From the NCBI RefSeq assembly GCF_002934365.1, contig NZ_PTIY01000016.1:1-64000 (forward strand): a DNA stretch of 64,000 nt. The letters run 5' to 3'. Positions within the stretch are counted from its first letter, which is position 1; each line of letters begins with the position of its first letter. The DNA comes from Methylobacter tundripaludum (GTDB taxonomy: Bacteria; Pseudomonadota; Gammaproteobacteria; Methylococcales; Methylomonadaceae). Shown here piece after piece: positions 27,948 to 37,061 of this stretch. The position numbers were made by a program, and so were the translations under genes. A model generated the notes under the pieces. That model did not search any database. It saw only the letters and a program-made list of their open reading frames with translations, and was not told the DNA's origin.

Positions 27948-28780
27948 TGAAATTATGTGGTTTTGAAGCGGGTCTGGATCAGCCGTTTTTTTTGATAGCC
28001 GGGCCCTGCGTTATCGAGAGCGAGCAACTGGCGCTGGACACGGCGGGTTACCTTAAGGAATTAACGACCCAGCTGAATATCCCTTTTATCTACAAGTCGT
28101 CTTTTGATAAAGCCAACCGTTCGTCGCACGAAAGTTATCGCGGTCCCGGCGTGGAAGAGGGGCTAAAAATACTGGAAAAAGTCAAACAGCAAATCGGCGT
28201 GCCGGTGTTGACCGATGTGCATGAAGATACGCCGCTGGCCGAAGTCGCGTCGGTCGTTGACGTGATGCAAACGCCTGCGTTTTTATGCCGGCAAACCAAT
28301 TTTATTCAGCAAGTTGCCTCTCACGGCATTCCTGTCAATATCAAAAAAGGCCAGTTCCTGGCGCCTTGGGATATGGTGAATGTCGCCAACAAAGCCAAGG
28401 CGACCGGAAACCAGCAGATTATGGTCTGCGAGCGCGGCGTATCGTTCGGCTACAACAACCTGGTTTCCGACATGCGCTCATTGGCGGTCATGCGCGACAC
28501 CGGTTGCCCGGTGGTTTTTGATGCGACGCACTCGGTGCAACTGCCCGGCGGACAAGGCACGGTATCAGGCGGACAACGCGAATTTGTACCGGTATTAGCC
28601 AGAGCGGCGGTAGCGGTAGGCATTGCAGGACTGTTTATGGAAACCCATCCGAATCCCGCGGAAGCGAAAAGTGACGGCCCCAACTCCTGGTCTTTACACA
28701 GAATGAAAGAATTACTGGAAATTTTATTAACTATCGACAAGGCGGTAAAAACAACCGGCCTGATCGAAACAACTCTCTAA
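27947..28780 (+). CDS. kdsA: 3-deoxy-8-phosphooctulonate synthase
   Basis: This 277-residue aldolase condenses phosphoenolpyruvate with arabinose-5-phosphate to Kdo-8-phosphate, an early step of LPS core synthesis. Motifs are [46 protein letters not shown] and [16 protein letters not shown]. It is translationally coupled to pyrG and 13 bases before eno. Confidence 0.97.
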
Positions 28781-28784
28781 ATAA

Positions 28785-30074
<1,290 letters not shown>

Positions 30075-30079
30075 AAAAG

Positions 30080-30174
30080 CAGACGAAGGGCGAAAGGCGA
30101 AAGACAAAGGGTGGAAATCATGAGTCTTGCGCCTTTAGCCTTTAGCCTTTTGCCCTTAGCCTTTTGCCTTATCC
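30080..30174. repeat. Palindromic repeat, AAGGCGAAAG family
   Basis: A purine arm (GACGAAGGGCGAAAGGCGAAAGAC) and a pyrimidine arm (GCCTTTAGCCTTTAGCC..CCTTTTGCC) form a long imperfect palindrome filling the whole eno-ftsB gap. Confidence 0.8.
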
Positions 30175-30444
30175 ATGAAAACCCTCATTGCAATCATCAT
30201 CCTGTTGATTATCCATTTTCAATACCGGATATGGGTTGGCGACGGCAGTGTTGCGCAGATTGAAGCTTATCAACAGCGACTTGATGTTTTGAAAAAACAG
30301 GCCGAGGAAAAAAGACAGCGCAACGAAGCGCTTTACGCTGAAGTGCTGGATTTAAGAAAAGGACAGGAAGCCATTGAGGAGCGGGCCAGAGACGAATTAG
30401 GGATGATTAAGGAAGATGAAACGTTTTTTCATGTGCTTGAATAA
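30175..30444 (+). CDS. ftsB: Cell division protein FtsB
   Basis: This 89-residue protein has one N-terminal membrane segment (TLIAIIILLIIHFQYRIWVGDG) followed by a coiled coil (EAYQQRLDVLKKQAEEKRQRNEALYAEV) and ERARDELGMIKEDETFF, the FtsB signature. FtsB joins FtsL and FtsQ at the divisome. It sits between eno and ispD as in most gammaproteobacteria, with a palindromic repeat on each side. Confidence 0.95.
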   Translation: MKTLIAIIILLIIHFQYRIWVGDGSVAQIEAYQQRLDVLKKQAEEKRQRNEALYAEVLDLRKGQEAIEERARDELGMIKEDETFFHVLE

Positions 30445-30522
30445 GGCGAAAGACGAAAGGCTAAGGATGAAAAAAGCACCAGCCTTTCGTCTTTCGCCTT
30501 CAGCCCTTCGCTTTTTTTATCC
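30441..30522. repeat. Palindromic repeat, AAGGCGAAAG family, second copy
   Basis: AAGGCGAAAGACGAAAGGC pairs with GCCTTTCGTCTTTCGCCTT across about 20 bases. It fills the ftsB-ispD gap and starts inside the ftsB stop codon. Confidence 0.82.
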
Positions 30523-31215
30523 ATGACCCATTCAATAAAATTCTGGGCTATCGTACCCGCTGCCGGTGTCGGCAAACGCATGCAGGCCGACCGGCCTAAA
30601 CAATATCTGGATCTTGCCGGGAAAACGGTCATCGAACATACCCTGCTGCGCTTGTTGCAGGCCGATGTCTTTGCCGCCATTGCCGTTGCGGTTTCCGAAG
30701 AAGATCCTTACTGGCCCGAGCTTGCCGTATCCCAACATCAAAACATCATCACCGCTCCGGGCGGCAAAGAGCGGGCCGATTCTGTACTGTCCGGGTTAAA
30801 AACCATCCGAGAGCAAGCGTCCGATGACGACTGGGTATTGGTGCATGATGCGGCGAGGCCCTGCATTACCGCGAGCGACATTCACCTCCTGATCGATACG
30901 CTGGCTGGCGATGACGTGGGCGGAATTCTGGCTTTGGCATCCCCGGATACCTTAAAACAGGTGCAAGGTAACGACATCACCGGAACGTTGGATAGAAGCC
31001 ATATCTGGCGGGCATTGACGCCGCAGATGTTCCGTTACGGCATGCTGAAAACCGCACTGGAGCAAAGCCAAGGCAACCCGGCCATCACCGACGACGCCAG
31101 CGCCCTGGAATTACAAGGATTGCGGCCGAAAATCGTCGAGGGCCGTCCCGACAACATCAAAATCACCCGCCCGGAAGACCTGGCGCTGGCGCAATTTTAT
31201 ATGGAGCAACAATGA
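30523..31215 (+). CDS. ispD: 2-C-methyl-D-erythritol 4-phosphate cytidylyltransferase
   Basis: This 230-residue enzyme is the third step of the non-mevalonate isoprenoid pathway. Motifs are [50 protein letters not shown] and ITDDASALE. It is coupled by a four-base overlap to ispF. Confidence 0.96.
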   Translation: MTHSIKFWAIVPAAGVGKRMQADRPKQYLDLAGKTVIEHTLLRLLQADVFAAIAVAVSEEDPYWPELAVSQHQNIITAPGGKERADSVLSGLKTIREQASDDDWVLVHDAARPCITASDIHLLIDTLAGDDVGGILALASPDTLKQVQGNDITGTLDRSHIWRALTPQMFRYGMLKTALEQSQGNPAITDDASALELQGLRPKIVEGRPDNIKITRPEDLALAQFYMEQQ

Positions 31216-31685
31216 TTAGAGTAGGTCAAGGTTACGATGTACACCGTTTCAAAGACGGCGGCGAGATAATACTAGGTGGCGTGAAAATACCTTACGAACA
31301 AGGCCTGGAAGCGCATTCCGACGGCGATGTGGTGTTGCATGCGCTGTGCGATGCGATATTGGGCGCGGCGGCCTTGGGCGACATCGGCAAGCATTTTCCC
31401 GATACCGATCCCGAATTTAAAGGCGCCGACAGCCGGATTCTATTGCGTCATGTTTACAGTATCGTGCAGGAAAAAGGCTATAAGCTGGTCAATGCGGATA
31501 TTACGATTATTGCCCAAGCGCCTAAAATGTCGCCGCATACAGCCACGATGTGCCGCAATATCGCCGATGATTTGCATGTGGATATCGATTGCATCAACGT
31601 CAAAGCGACCACCACGGAAAAGCTGGGTTTTGAGGGGCGAAAGGAAGGCATTGCCGTGCAGGCGATAGTCCTTATCGAAAAGTAA
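31212..31685 (+). CDS. ispF: 2-C-methyl-D-erythritol 2,4-cyclodiphosphate synthase
   Basis: This 157-residue enzyme forms the cyclodiphosphate from CDP-ME-2-phosphate. It shows [11 protein letters not shown] (zinc Asp and His), [35 protein letters not shown] and [17 protein letters not shown]. It follows ispD in the MEP pathway pair. Confidence 0.97.
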   Translation: MIRVGQGYDVHRFKDGGEIILGGVKIPYEQGLEAHSDGDVVLHALCDAILGAAALGDIGKHFPDTDPEFKGADSRILLRHVYSIVQEKGYKLVNADITIIAQAPKMSPHTATMCRNIADDLHVDIDCINVKATTTEKLGFEGRKEGIAVQAIVLIEK

Positions 31686-31696
31686 ATTCAGACATA

Positions 31697-31825
31697 AAGA
31701 ATGGAACACGGATGGCACGGATTAGGCTGATAACCGCTGATTAAGAGCAATCAGCAAACTTGGTTGCGGCTTTTAAAATCCGTTTAAATCCGTCTGATCC
31801 GTGCCATCCGTGTTCCGTTGAATAG
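31697..31825. repeat. Palindromic repeat, AACACGGATGGCACGGAT family
   Basis: GGAACACGGATGGCACGGAT at the left end pairs with ATCCGTGCCATCCGTGTTCC at the right end, a near-perfect long inverted repeat with about 85 bases between. A degraded relative (TCTATCCGTGTCAATCCGTC) lies near 52371-52410. Confidence 0.85.
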
Positions 31826-31832
31826 TTGCCTT

Positions 31833-32852
31833 ATGCAAAATATTGAAATCCCCATCTGGCCTTACGTTTACGGCGGGCCGTCCGGCACCGGCAAAATCCG
31901 CAGTTTACCCGAAGACTTTATCGTTAAAGAAAATCTGTCATTCGAACCGTCGGGTGATGGCGAACACGTTTTCTTGCAGATAGAAAAGAAAGGCGAAAAT
32001 ACCGAATATGTCGCAAGGCAGTTGTCCAGGTTCGCCAATGTCAGGCAGCGCGATGTCAGTTATGCGGGCTTAAAAGACCGCTACGCCGTCACGACGCAAT
32101 GGTTCAGCGTCTGGTTGCCGGGCAAAGCGGATCCAGACTGGACGCTGTTTGAATCGGACAGCATCAAGGTGCTGCAAGCTGTGCGCCATGCCAGAAAACT
32201 CAAACGCGGCGTGTTGTCAGGCAACAGCTTTAAGCTGATTGTCCGCGATTGGCAGGGCGATCAGGCAAAAACCATCCGGCAACTGGAACTGATTAAAGCC
32301 AACGGCATCGCCAATTATTTCGGCTCGCAGCGTTTTGGCAATGCGGGCCAGAATGTCAGCAAGGCTTTGGGCATGTTTGAGGGAGCGAAAGTGGGCCGGG
32401 AGCAACGCAGCATCTATTTGTCTGCGGTCAGGTCTTATCTGTTTAACCTGATTTTGGCTGAACGGGTAGCTCAAAATAACTGGAATCAGCCGGTTGTCGG
32501 CGACACCTATCAATTCGATCTGTCGCACAGCTGTTTCCAATCGGATCAGCCGGACGCTGAAATTATCCGACGGCTAGAAGCAAAAGAAATTCATCCTACC
32601 GGCGTGTTATGGGGCAGGGGAAATGCCGATGTATCCGTCGATGCGCTCGCTATTGAACAAGCCGTTATCGATACGCACCCGCAATTGGCTCAGGGATTGA
32701 TGGCGAGCGATGTTGACCGGGATAGACGCGCCTTAAGGGTTAACGTGCAGGATATACGCTGGCAGTTTATTGATGATGCGGTGTTAGAGCTTTGCTTTAC
32801 CCTGCCGGCGGGGAGCTACGCCACGTCGGTGTTGCGGGAAATTATTGTATAA
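31833..32852 (+). CDS. truD: tRNA pseudouridine(13) synthase TruD
   Basis: This 339-residue enzyme makes pseudouridine 13 in tRNA-Glu. The catalytic Asp82 lies in SYAGLKDRYAVTTQW; GKIRSLPEDFIVKE, ANYFGSQRFG and HPTGVLWG are family motifs. I prefer the ATG at 31833 over the TTG 15 bases earlier, which lies in the flanking repeat. It usually follows ispF in gammaproteobacteria. Confidence 0.94.
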   Translation: MQNIEIPIWPYVYGGPSGTGKIRSLPEDFIVKENLSFEPSGDGEHVFLQIEKKGENTEYVARQLSRFANVRQRDVSYAGLKDRYAVTTQWFSVWLPGKADPDWTLFESDSIKVLQAVRHARKLKRGVLSGNSFKLIVRDWQGDQAKTIRQLELIKANGIANYFGSQRFGNAGQNVSKALGMFEGAKVGREQRSIYLSAVRSYLFNLILAERVAQNNWNQPVVGDTYQFDLSHSCFQSDQPDAEIIRRLEAKEIHPTGVLWGRGNADVSVDALAIEQAVIDTHPQLAQGLMASDVDRDRRALRVNVQDIRWQFIDDAVLELCFTLPAGSYATSVLREIIV

Positions 32853-32856
32853 AAAG

Positions 32857-32956
32857 AACACCACGAAGACATGAAAAGCACGAAGAAAAACATAAAACTT
32901 CGTGCTCTTCGCGCCTCGGCAATTGCTCCTGCATCCATGCAGTCGTTCGTGGTGAA
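32857..32956. repeat. CACCACGAAG repeat with nested short module
   Basis: An arm ACACCACGAAGACATG... is answered by CTTCGTGCTCTTCGCG. The second arm is interrupted at 32915-32947 by a 33-base form of the AACGACTGCA...GTTGCCGAG module before it resumes TTCGTGGTGAA. Confidence 0.8.
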
Positions 32957-33040
32957 TAAAAATTTTAATCAGCGGTTTACCACGTTGTACTTAGGAACGT
33001 GCATGAAATAATTTGAGCAAGTTTTATTTTTCATTTTTTA

Positions 33041-33117
33041 ACCATGAAGGACATGAAGCGGCATGAAAGGTTTAAGTCTTCATGTCCTTCATGCTCTTCA
33101 TGCTCTTCATGGTAATT
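33041..33117. repeat. ACCATGAAGG palindromic repeat
   Basis: ACCATGAAGGACATGAAG pairs with CTTCATGTCCTTCATG...CTTCATGGT. This is a sister family of the CACCACGAAG repeats, seen again at 44903-44966. The second arm carries one extra GCTCTTCAT unit. Confidence 0.8.
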
Positions 33118-33142
33118 GTCTAAATTAATTTATGCACGATCC

Positions 33143-34837
33143 TTAGTCGGTTTTTCTAAGTAAAAACGGCCCCAAAACCAACGCATCCAGACCGGCGGCC
33201 TGAAAGGCGCAAATAGCCTCGTCGGCAGTCCGAACAATAGGCTCTTCGTGCATATTGAAGCTGGTGTTAATGACGCTGGGTACGCCTGTAACATCGTAAT
33301 ATTCTTTAATAATATCGTAATAGTCCGGGTTGTCTTCCCGGCGTAACACTTGCGGGCGCGCCGTGTTATCGATATGCACGGCGGCGGGAATATTTCTTTT
33401 CGCCAGGTCGGAAACATGGTAGGTAAGCGTCATAAAGCGCGCGGTAATATGATCTTCTTCCCATTCCGGGAAATATTCCTTCGCATGTTCCTGAAGGATA
33501 ACCGGGGCAAAAGGCATGAACTCGGTGCGGGCAAACTTTTTGTTCAGCCAATCGTTAATGGTTGGATCATTGCACGCCGCCATTACGGTGCGATTGCCCA
33601 AGGCGCGAGGGCCGTATTCCATCTTGCCGTCGGCGCGCGCAATCACCTTGCCGTCGGCTAATAATCCGGCAACGGTCAATGCAAGATTGTCGGGTTCTTC
33701 ATACGCGAGTCCCTGTTTTTCGAGTGCGGCTAATGCATTATCGCGGTTAATTTCGGTGCCCAGATAAACTTGCTGATTAAACTGGGGTTCAAAACCCTGA
33801 TTCAAACGTGAGTAAAGCTCAAATGCGGCGCCTGTCGCCAAACCGCCGTCACCCATGTTCGGATGTACATAAATGGTTTCAACTTCCGGCAACGCCAGGA
33901 TCAGTTGATTCAGTTTTACATTGGAAAATACGCCGCCGGCCAAGGCCAATTTGGCGACTTTTAATGCTTTGGCTTGATCTTGCACCCACTTGCAAATCAA
34001 TTTTTCGGTATAGGCCTGAATACCGGCCGCTACATCTTCTTTGGACAGATCGGCGCACAATTCCTTAATAACGGATTGGCCAAGGTCGGACCCGAATTTT
34101 AGAACAACCCGTACCAATTTAGAGTCAAAAAGTTCATCCCAATTTTCGCTGTTGGTATGCGCAAGTAAACGGGATAATAACGGCTCCGGCTTACCGAAAG
34201 CGGCCAAACCCAACACTTTGCCTTCATGTCTGCTGGGCTTAAAGCCTAAGTAAATGGTAACGGCGGAGTACAATAGACCGATGCTGTTTATCTGATGCAA
34301 ATGGTCTACATGCCGTAACTTTCCGTGTTCGCCTATCCAAACCGAACCCCAGGAAAAGTCGCCTACGCCGTCCAAAGTAATCACACCTACACGTTCGTTG
34401 CCAAAAGGCGAGGCATAATAAGCCGATGCGGCATGGGCTAAATGATGTTCGACCGTTTGATAGGGTTTTTGCGCCAAAATCCCTAGTGGGGTTTTACGCC
34501 GGTGAAATACGCGACGATAACGCTCAAATTGCTTTTTCCAGAAAATACTTCTGACTGACGTATCGGTTTTCGCCACCTTGGCCATATGATCGTAATATCG
34601 GTTAAGATAAGGTATTTGTTGCCGGCGCGATAAATTAGCCTTGGCGACTATATCAACATCTTCAGCGTTCAATCCCGCGATAGCTAAAGCTTCATCGATT
34701 GCGGCATGAGGAAAGGAGCCGTCATTTTTAATTCTGGAAATACGTTCCAATTCAATAGAAGCAACCAATTTGCCATCGATTAAAATTGAAGCGGCGGAAT
34801 TATGATGGCAACGATCATTAATGCCGAGAATAATCAT
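33143..34837 (-). CDS. Carbamoyltransferase, NodU/CmcH family
   Basis: This 564-residue enzyme starts MIILGINDRCHHNSAASI at 34837 with GGAG upstream; the open frame continues upstream without a ribosome site. The N-terminal Kae1-like domain has HHLAHAASAYYASPF and VGVITLDGVGDFSWGS; LALAGGVFSNVKLN and the C-terminal YrdC-like part with YGPRALGNRTVMA and FMPFAPVIL follow. Family members carbamoylate hydroxyl groups on nodulation factors, antibiotics or surface sugars. No sugar or antibiotic gene lies next to it, so the target is unknown. Confidence 0.88.
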   Translation of the reverse strand: MIILGINDRCHHNSAASILIDGKLVASIELERISRIKNDGSFPHAAIDEALAIAGLNAEDVDIVAKANLSRRQQIPYLNRYYDHMAKVAKTDTSVRSIFWKKQFERYRRVFHRRKTPLGILAQKPYQTVEHHLAHAASAYYASPFGNERVGVITLDGVGDFSWGSVWIGEHGKLRHVDHLHQINSIGLLYSAVTIYLGFKPSRHEGKVLGLAAFGKPEPLLSRLLAHTNSENWDELFDSKLVRVVLKFGSDLGQSVIKELCADLSKEDVAAGIQAYTEKLICKWVQDQAKALKVAKLALAGGVFSNVKLNQLILALPEVETIYVHPNMGDGGLATGAAFELYSRLNQGFEPQFNQQVYLGTEINRDNALAALEKQGLAYEEPDNLALTVAGLLADGKVIARADGKMEYGPRALGNRTVMAACNDPTINDWLNKKFARTEFMPFAPVILQEHAKEYFPEWEEDHITARFMTLTYHVSDLAKRNIPAAVHIDNTARPQVLRREDNPDYYDIIKEYYDVTGVPSVINTSFNMHEEPIVRTADEAICAFQAAGLDALVLGPFLLRKTD

Positions 34838-35326
34838 AAAAAACTCCAAAGAAATTGTTCTTAAGGTGGAAACTATGGCGGATGCAATCATTATCCGCTG
34901 GGTGAATATGTCATAATCCGTCAACAGAGACATTTTATCATATATTAAAGTTCATGTAATCAACGCCCCCCTTAAGGGGCTCATGAGGTATCTGCAATCC
35001 GAGTTAACGCGATTAACAGGATGAGGAGATAAAAACAGTTTATAACGCCACTTGCATAGAAAAATAGAGTTTGGAAAGGGGATGATTTAAACAGTATTCA
35101 GTAAAATGAGGCCGACTCAATGTAGTTAAAAATATTATATTATATATCGTCGGCAAGTATTTGGCCTGTATTTTAGATTTTTAGCGCTAAGTTGTGTAAG
35201 CATATAAGTTATGTGGATTCGATAATAAAATAAATAATTTTCATTATCTGTGGTTAAATGCAAGCCTAAATCATATTGATTTTTTAATTTTCAATGCCGC
35301 TCATTTTCTTTATACAGGAATTAATT
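34838..35326. other. AT-rich gap without a gene
   Basis: This 489-base stretch has no convincing reading frame on either strand. It holds a small GC hairpin (GCCCC-TTAA-GGGGC near 34967), a REP-like segment (CGAGTTAACGCGATTAACAG near 35000) and otherwise AT-rich DNA. It presumably contains the divergent promoters of the carbamoyltransferase and the gene at 35327. Confidence 0.6.
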
Positions 35327-35911
35327 ATGCAGACTAAACTTGAATTCTTGCTGGATAAAATAAAAGTCCTGGAAAACGAACTGGTCGATGAGTTACAAAA
35401 GCAACAGGAAGAGTTTGCCTACGAAGTTACTAAACGGCGGGTTTATTTTGAAGAAAACGTTATTATTCGGCATAAGGAATATGCCAAACATTTATTCAAA
35501 TATATAACCGATGCGAAACTGAAACATATAATCAGCGCTCCATTTATCTGGATGTGTATTTTCCCTGTGATATTAATGGATGTAACTATCAGCCTGTATC
35601 AGGCAGTCTGTTTCCCTATTTACGGTATCCCCAAAGTAAAGCGGCAAGACTATATCGTCTTCGATAGACAATATCTCAACTACTTGAATCTTATAGAAAA
35701 GATAAATTGCGCCTATTGCAGCTATGTCAATGGCTTGTTTGGTTATTTGCAGGAGATAGCCGGTCGCACAGAACAATTCTGGTGTCCGATTAAACACGCC
35801 AAACGTATTAAAAACTTACACAGTCGCTACCAGAAATTTACCGATTACGGCGATGCCGAAACATATCGCTCTAAACTTGAGCTAACCCGGCATGATTTTA
35901 ACGATTTATAA
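35327..35911 (+). CDS. Unrecognised membrane-associated protein, 194 residues
   Basis: I cannot name this family. The start is ATG at 35327 with AGGA upstream; an earlier in-frame ATG at 35294 is less well placed. The N-terminal 60 residues are a charged coiled-coil-like helix (LDKIKVLENELVDELQKQQE). Next comes a hydrophobic stretch (APFIWMCIFPVILMDVTISLYQAVCFPIYG), then an ordered region FDRQYLNYLNLIEKINCAYCSYVNGL with a CxxC, and ...TEQFWCPIKHAKRIKNLHSRY. The aromatic and cysteine-rich conserved-looking core suggests a real, conserved protein, possibly metal-binding. Its AT content is higher than that of most neighbours. Confidence 0.75.
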   Translation: MQTKLEFLLDKIKVLENELVDELQKQQEEFAYEVTKRRVYFEENVIIRHKEYAKHLFKYITDAKLKHIISAPFIWMCIFPVILMDVTISLYQAVCFPIYGIPKVKRQDYIVFDRQYLNYLNLIEKINCAYCSYVNGLFGYLQEIAGRTEQFWCPIKHAKRIKNLHSRYQKFTDYGDAETYRSKLELTRHDFNDL

Positions 35912-35960
35912 TAAAATCAAGACATGCCTGAATTAACTCATTAGCCCGGAACATTCGTTG

Positions 35961-36503
35961 CTAAGGATAAACAATACTGGCTTGCGGGCCGAGATCGTCG
36001 GTTTCTTCGATATAGCGAATTTCATCGCCCACTTTTAACGAATCAAACCCGGCCCCTGATACACTGTTTCGGTGGAAATAAATTTCCCGGCCATCTTCCG
36101 ATTCAATGAAGCCGTGGTCTTTTTCCTGTAATAATCGGATTACGCCGCCTCTGCTTTGCAAGTTATGCGTTTTAACCTTACCGCGTTGAATTCGTGCGTA
36201 ATCCTCCAGTTGTCTGGTCGCAGCATCAAATGCATCGCGGATCGCTACGTAAACATCTTCATAAGCCTGCTTGTCATGGTGCTCCCTGCTGATGACCAAT
36301 TCCTTGCGCGGCGTAGTGATGTCAATGCGGATATGGTATTGATTGCCTTGATGGTGATGGTGATGTTCGGCTTCGACCGCAACCCGGCAACTCATAATAT
36401 GCGAGTGGAATCTGTCCAGTTTGCCCGCTTTTTCGCGAATTCTGGCTTCTACAGCATCAGAGTGAGGTATTCCGCGAAAAGTGATTTGTAATGGGATTTG
36501 CAT
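35961..36503 (-). CDS. HPF/RaiA ribosome-binding factor with C-terminal cold-shock-like domain
   Basis: This 180-residue protein starts MQIPLQITFRGIPHSDAVEARI at 36503. Residues 1-105 form a ribosome hibernation factor-like domain (EARIREKAGKLDRFHSHIMSC, DAFDAATRQLEDYARIQRGK). Residues about 115-180 are a cold-shock/OB-type domain (GGVIRLLQEKDHGFIESEDGREIYFHRNSV). A cluster of five histidines (EHHHHHQG) sits in a loop of the first domain. The usual long HPF has a different C-terminal domain, so this HPF-CSD layout suggests ribosome binding coupled to RNA binding under stress. It is a known architecture in proteobacteria, but its physiology is little studied. Confidence 0.85.
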   Translation of the reverse strand: MQIPLQITFRGIPHSDAVEARIREKAGKLDRFHSHIMSCRVAVEAEHHHHHQGNQYHIRIDITTPRKELVISREHHDKQAYEDVYVAIRDAFDAATRQLEDYARIQRGKVKTHNLQSRGGVIRLLQEKDHGFIESEDGREIYFHRNSVSGAGFDSLKVGDEIRYIEETDDLGPQASIVYP

Positions 36504-36820
36504 GTTAGTCACCTTATTGAACTTAGCTAAAAGCAAGAGTTTACTGTTGCTGGAGCAGGGAATAATTAAATCTTCATCTTTTTCTGCGTTATATTGAATT
36601 TAACTGCCCCTTTATTGGTTTTATCGGCATAATCAAAAATATTAAATAATAAACCTATCAGTTAAAGAGTTCCGGTTTTATTTCTTTATAAATAATATTA
36701 AATGCTGATAGTGAAACAAAAAGTTCAGTGTAAACCTATTGGTATAAATACTTAGAGCCACAGTGGTTTCAGTATTGCGCTGAAAGATAAATGAATCTTT
36801 ATGGCAGTTAGATAGGCGGC

Positions 36821-36958
36821 ATGGGTGGGGCCGCCGGTTATATCTGTCCAAACAGTGTCGGGAACAATGTTCTGGAAATGCGCTTAAATGGCGGTTATCA
36901 TCAAAATACGGATCTCATTGCTGTGTTCGGTGTGTTTAATGGTCGATATTTAACTTAA
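36821..36958 (+). CDS. Possible small ORF, 45 residues
   Basis: A 45-codon frame (MGGAAGYICPNSVGNNVLEM...) lies in the 36504-37061 gap, with AGGCGGC just before the ATG. It ends AVFGVFNGRYLT. It has no membrane segment or known motif. It may be a small protein, a fragment of a longer lost gene, or chance. The rest of this 558-base gap is AT-rich and shows no other gene; it should hold the promoters of the HPF and Lon-like genes. Confidence 0.22.
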   Translation: MGGAAGYICPNSVGNNVLEMRLNGGYHQNTDLIAVFGVFNGRYLT

Positions 36959-37061
36959 AATCGGTCATAACCTTTATTATACGGTAATCATTTTTTACAC
37001 AAACGCATGCTTAATGCTGGCAATCAATAAAACCAAACTCTCCACGAAGACTATATAACCT

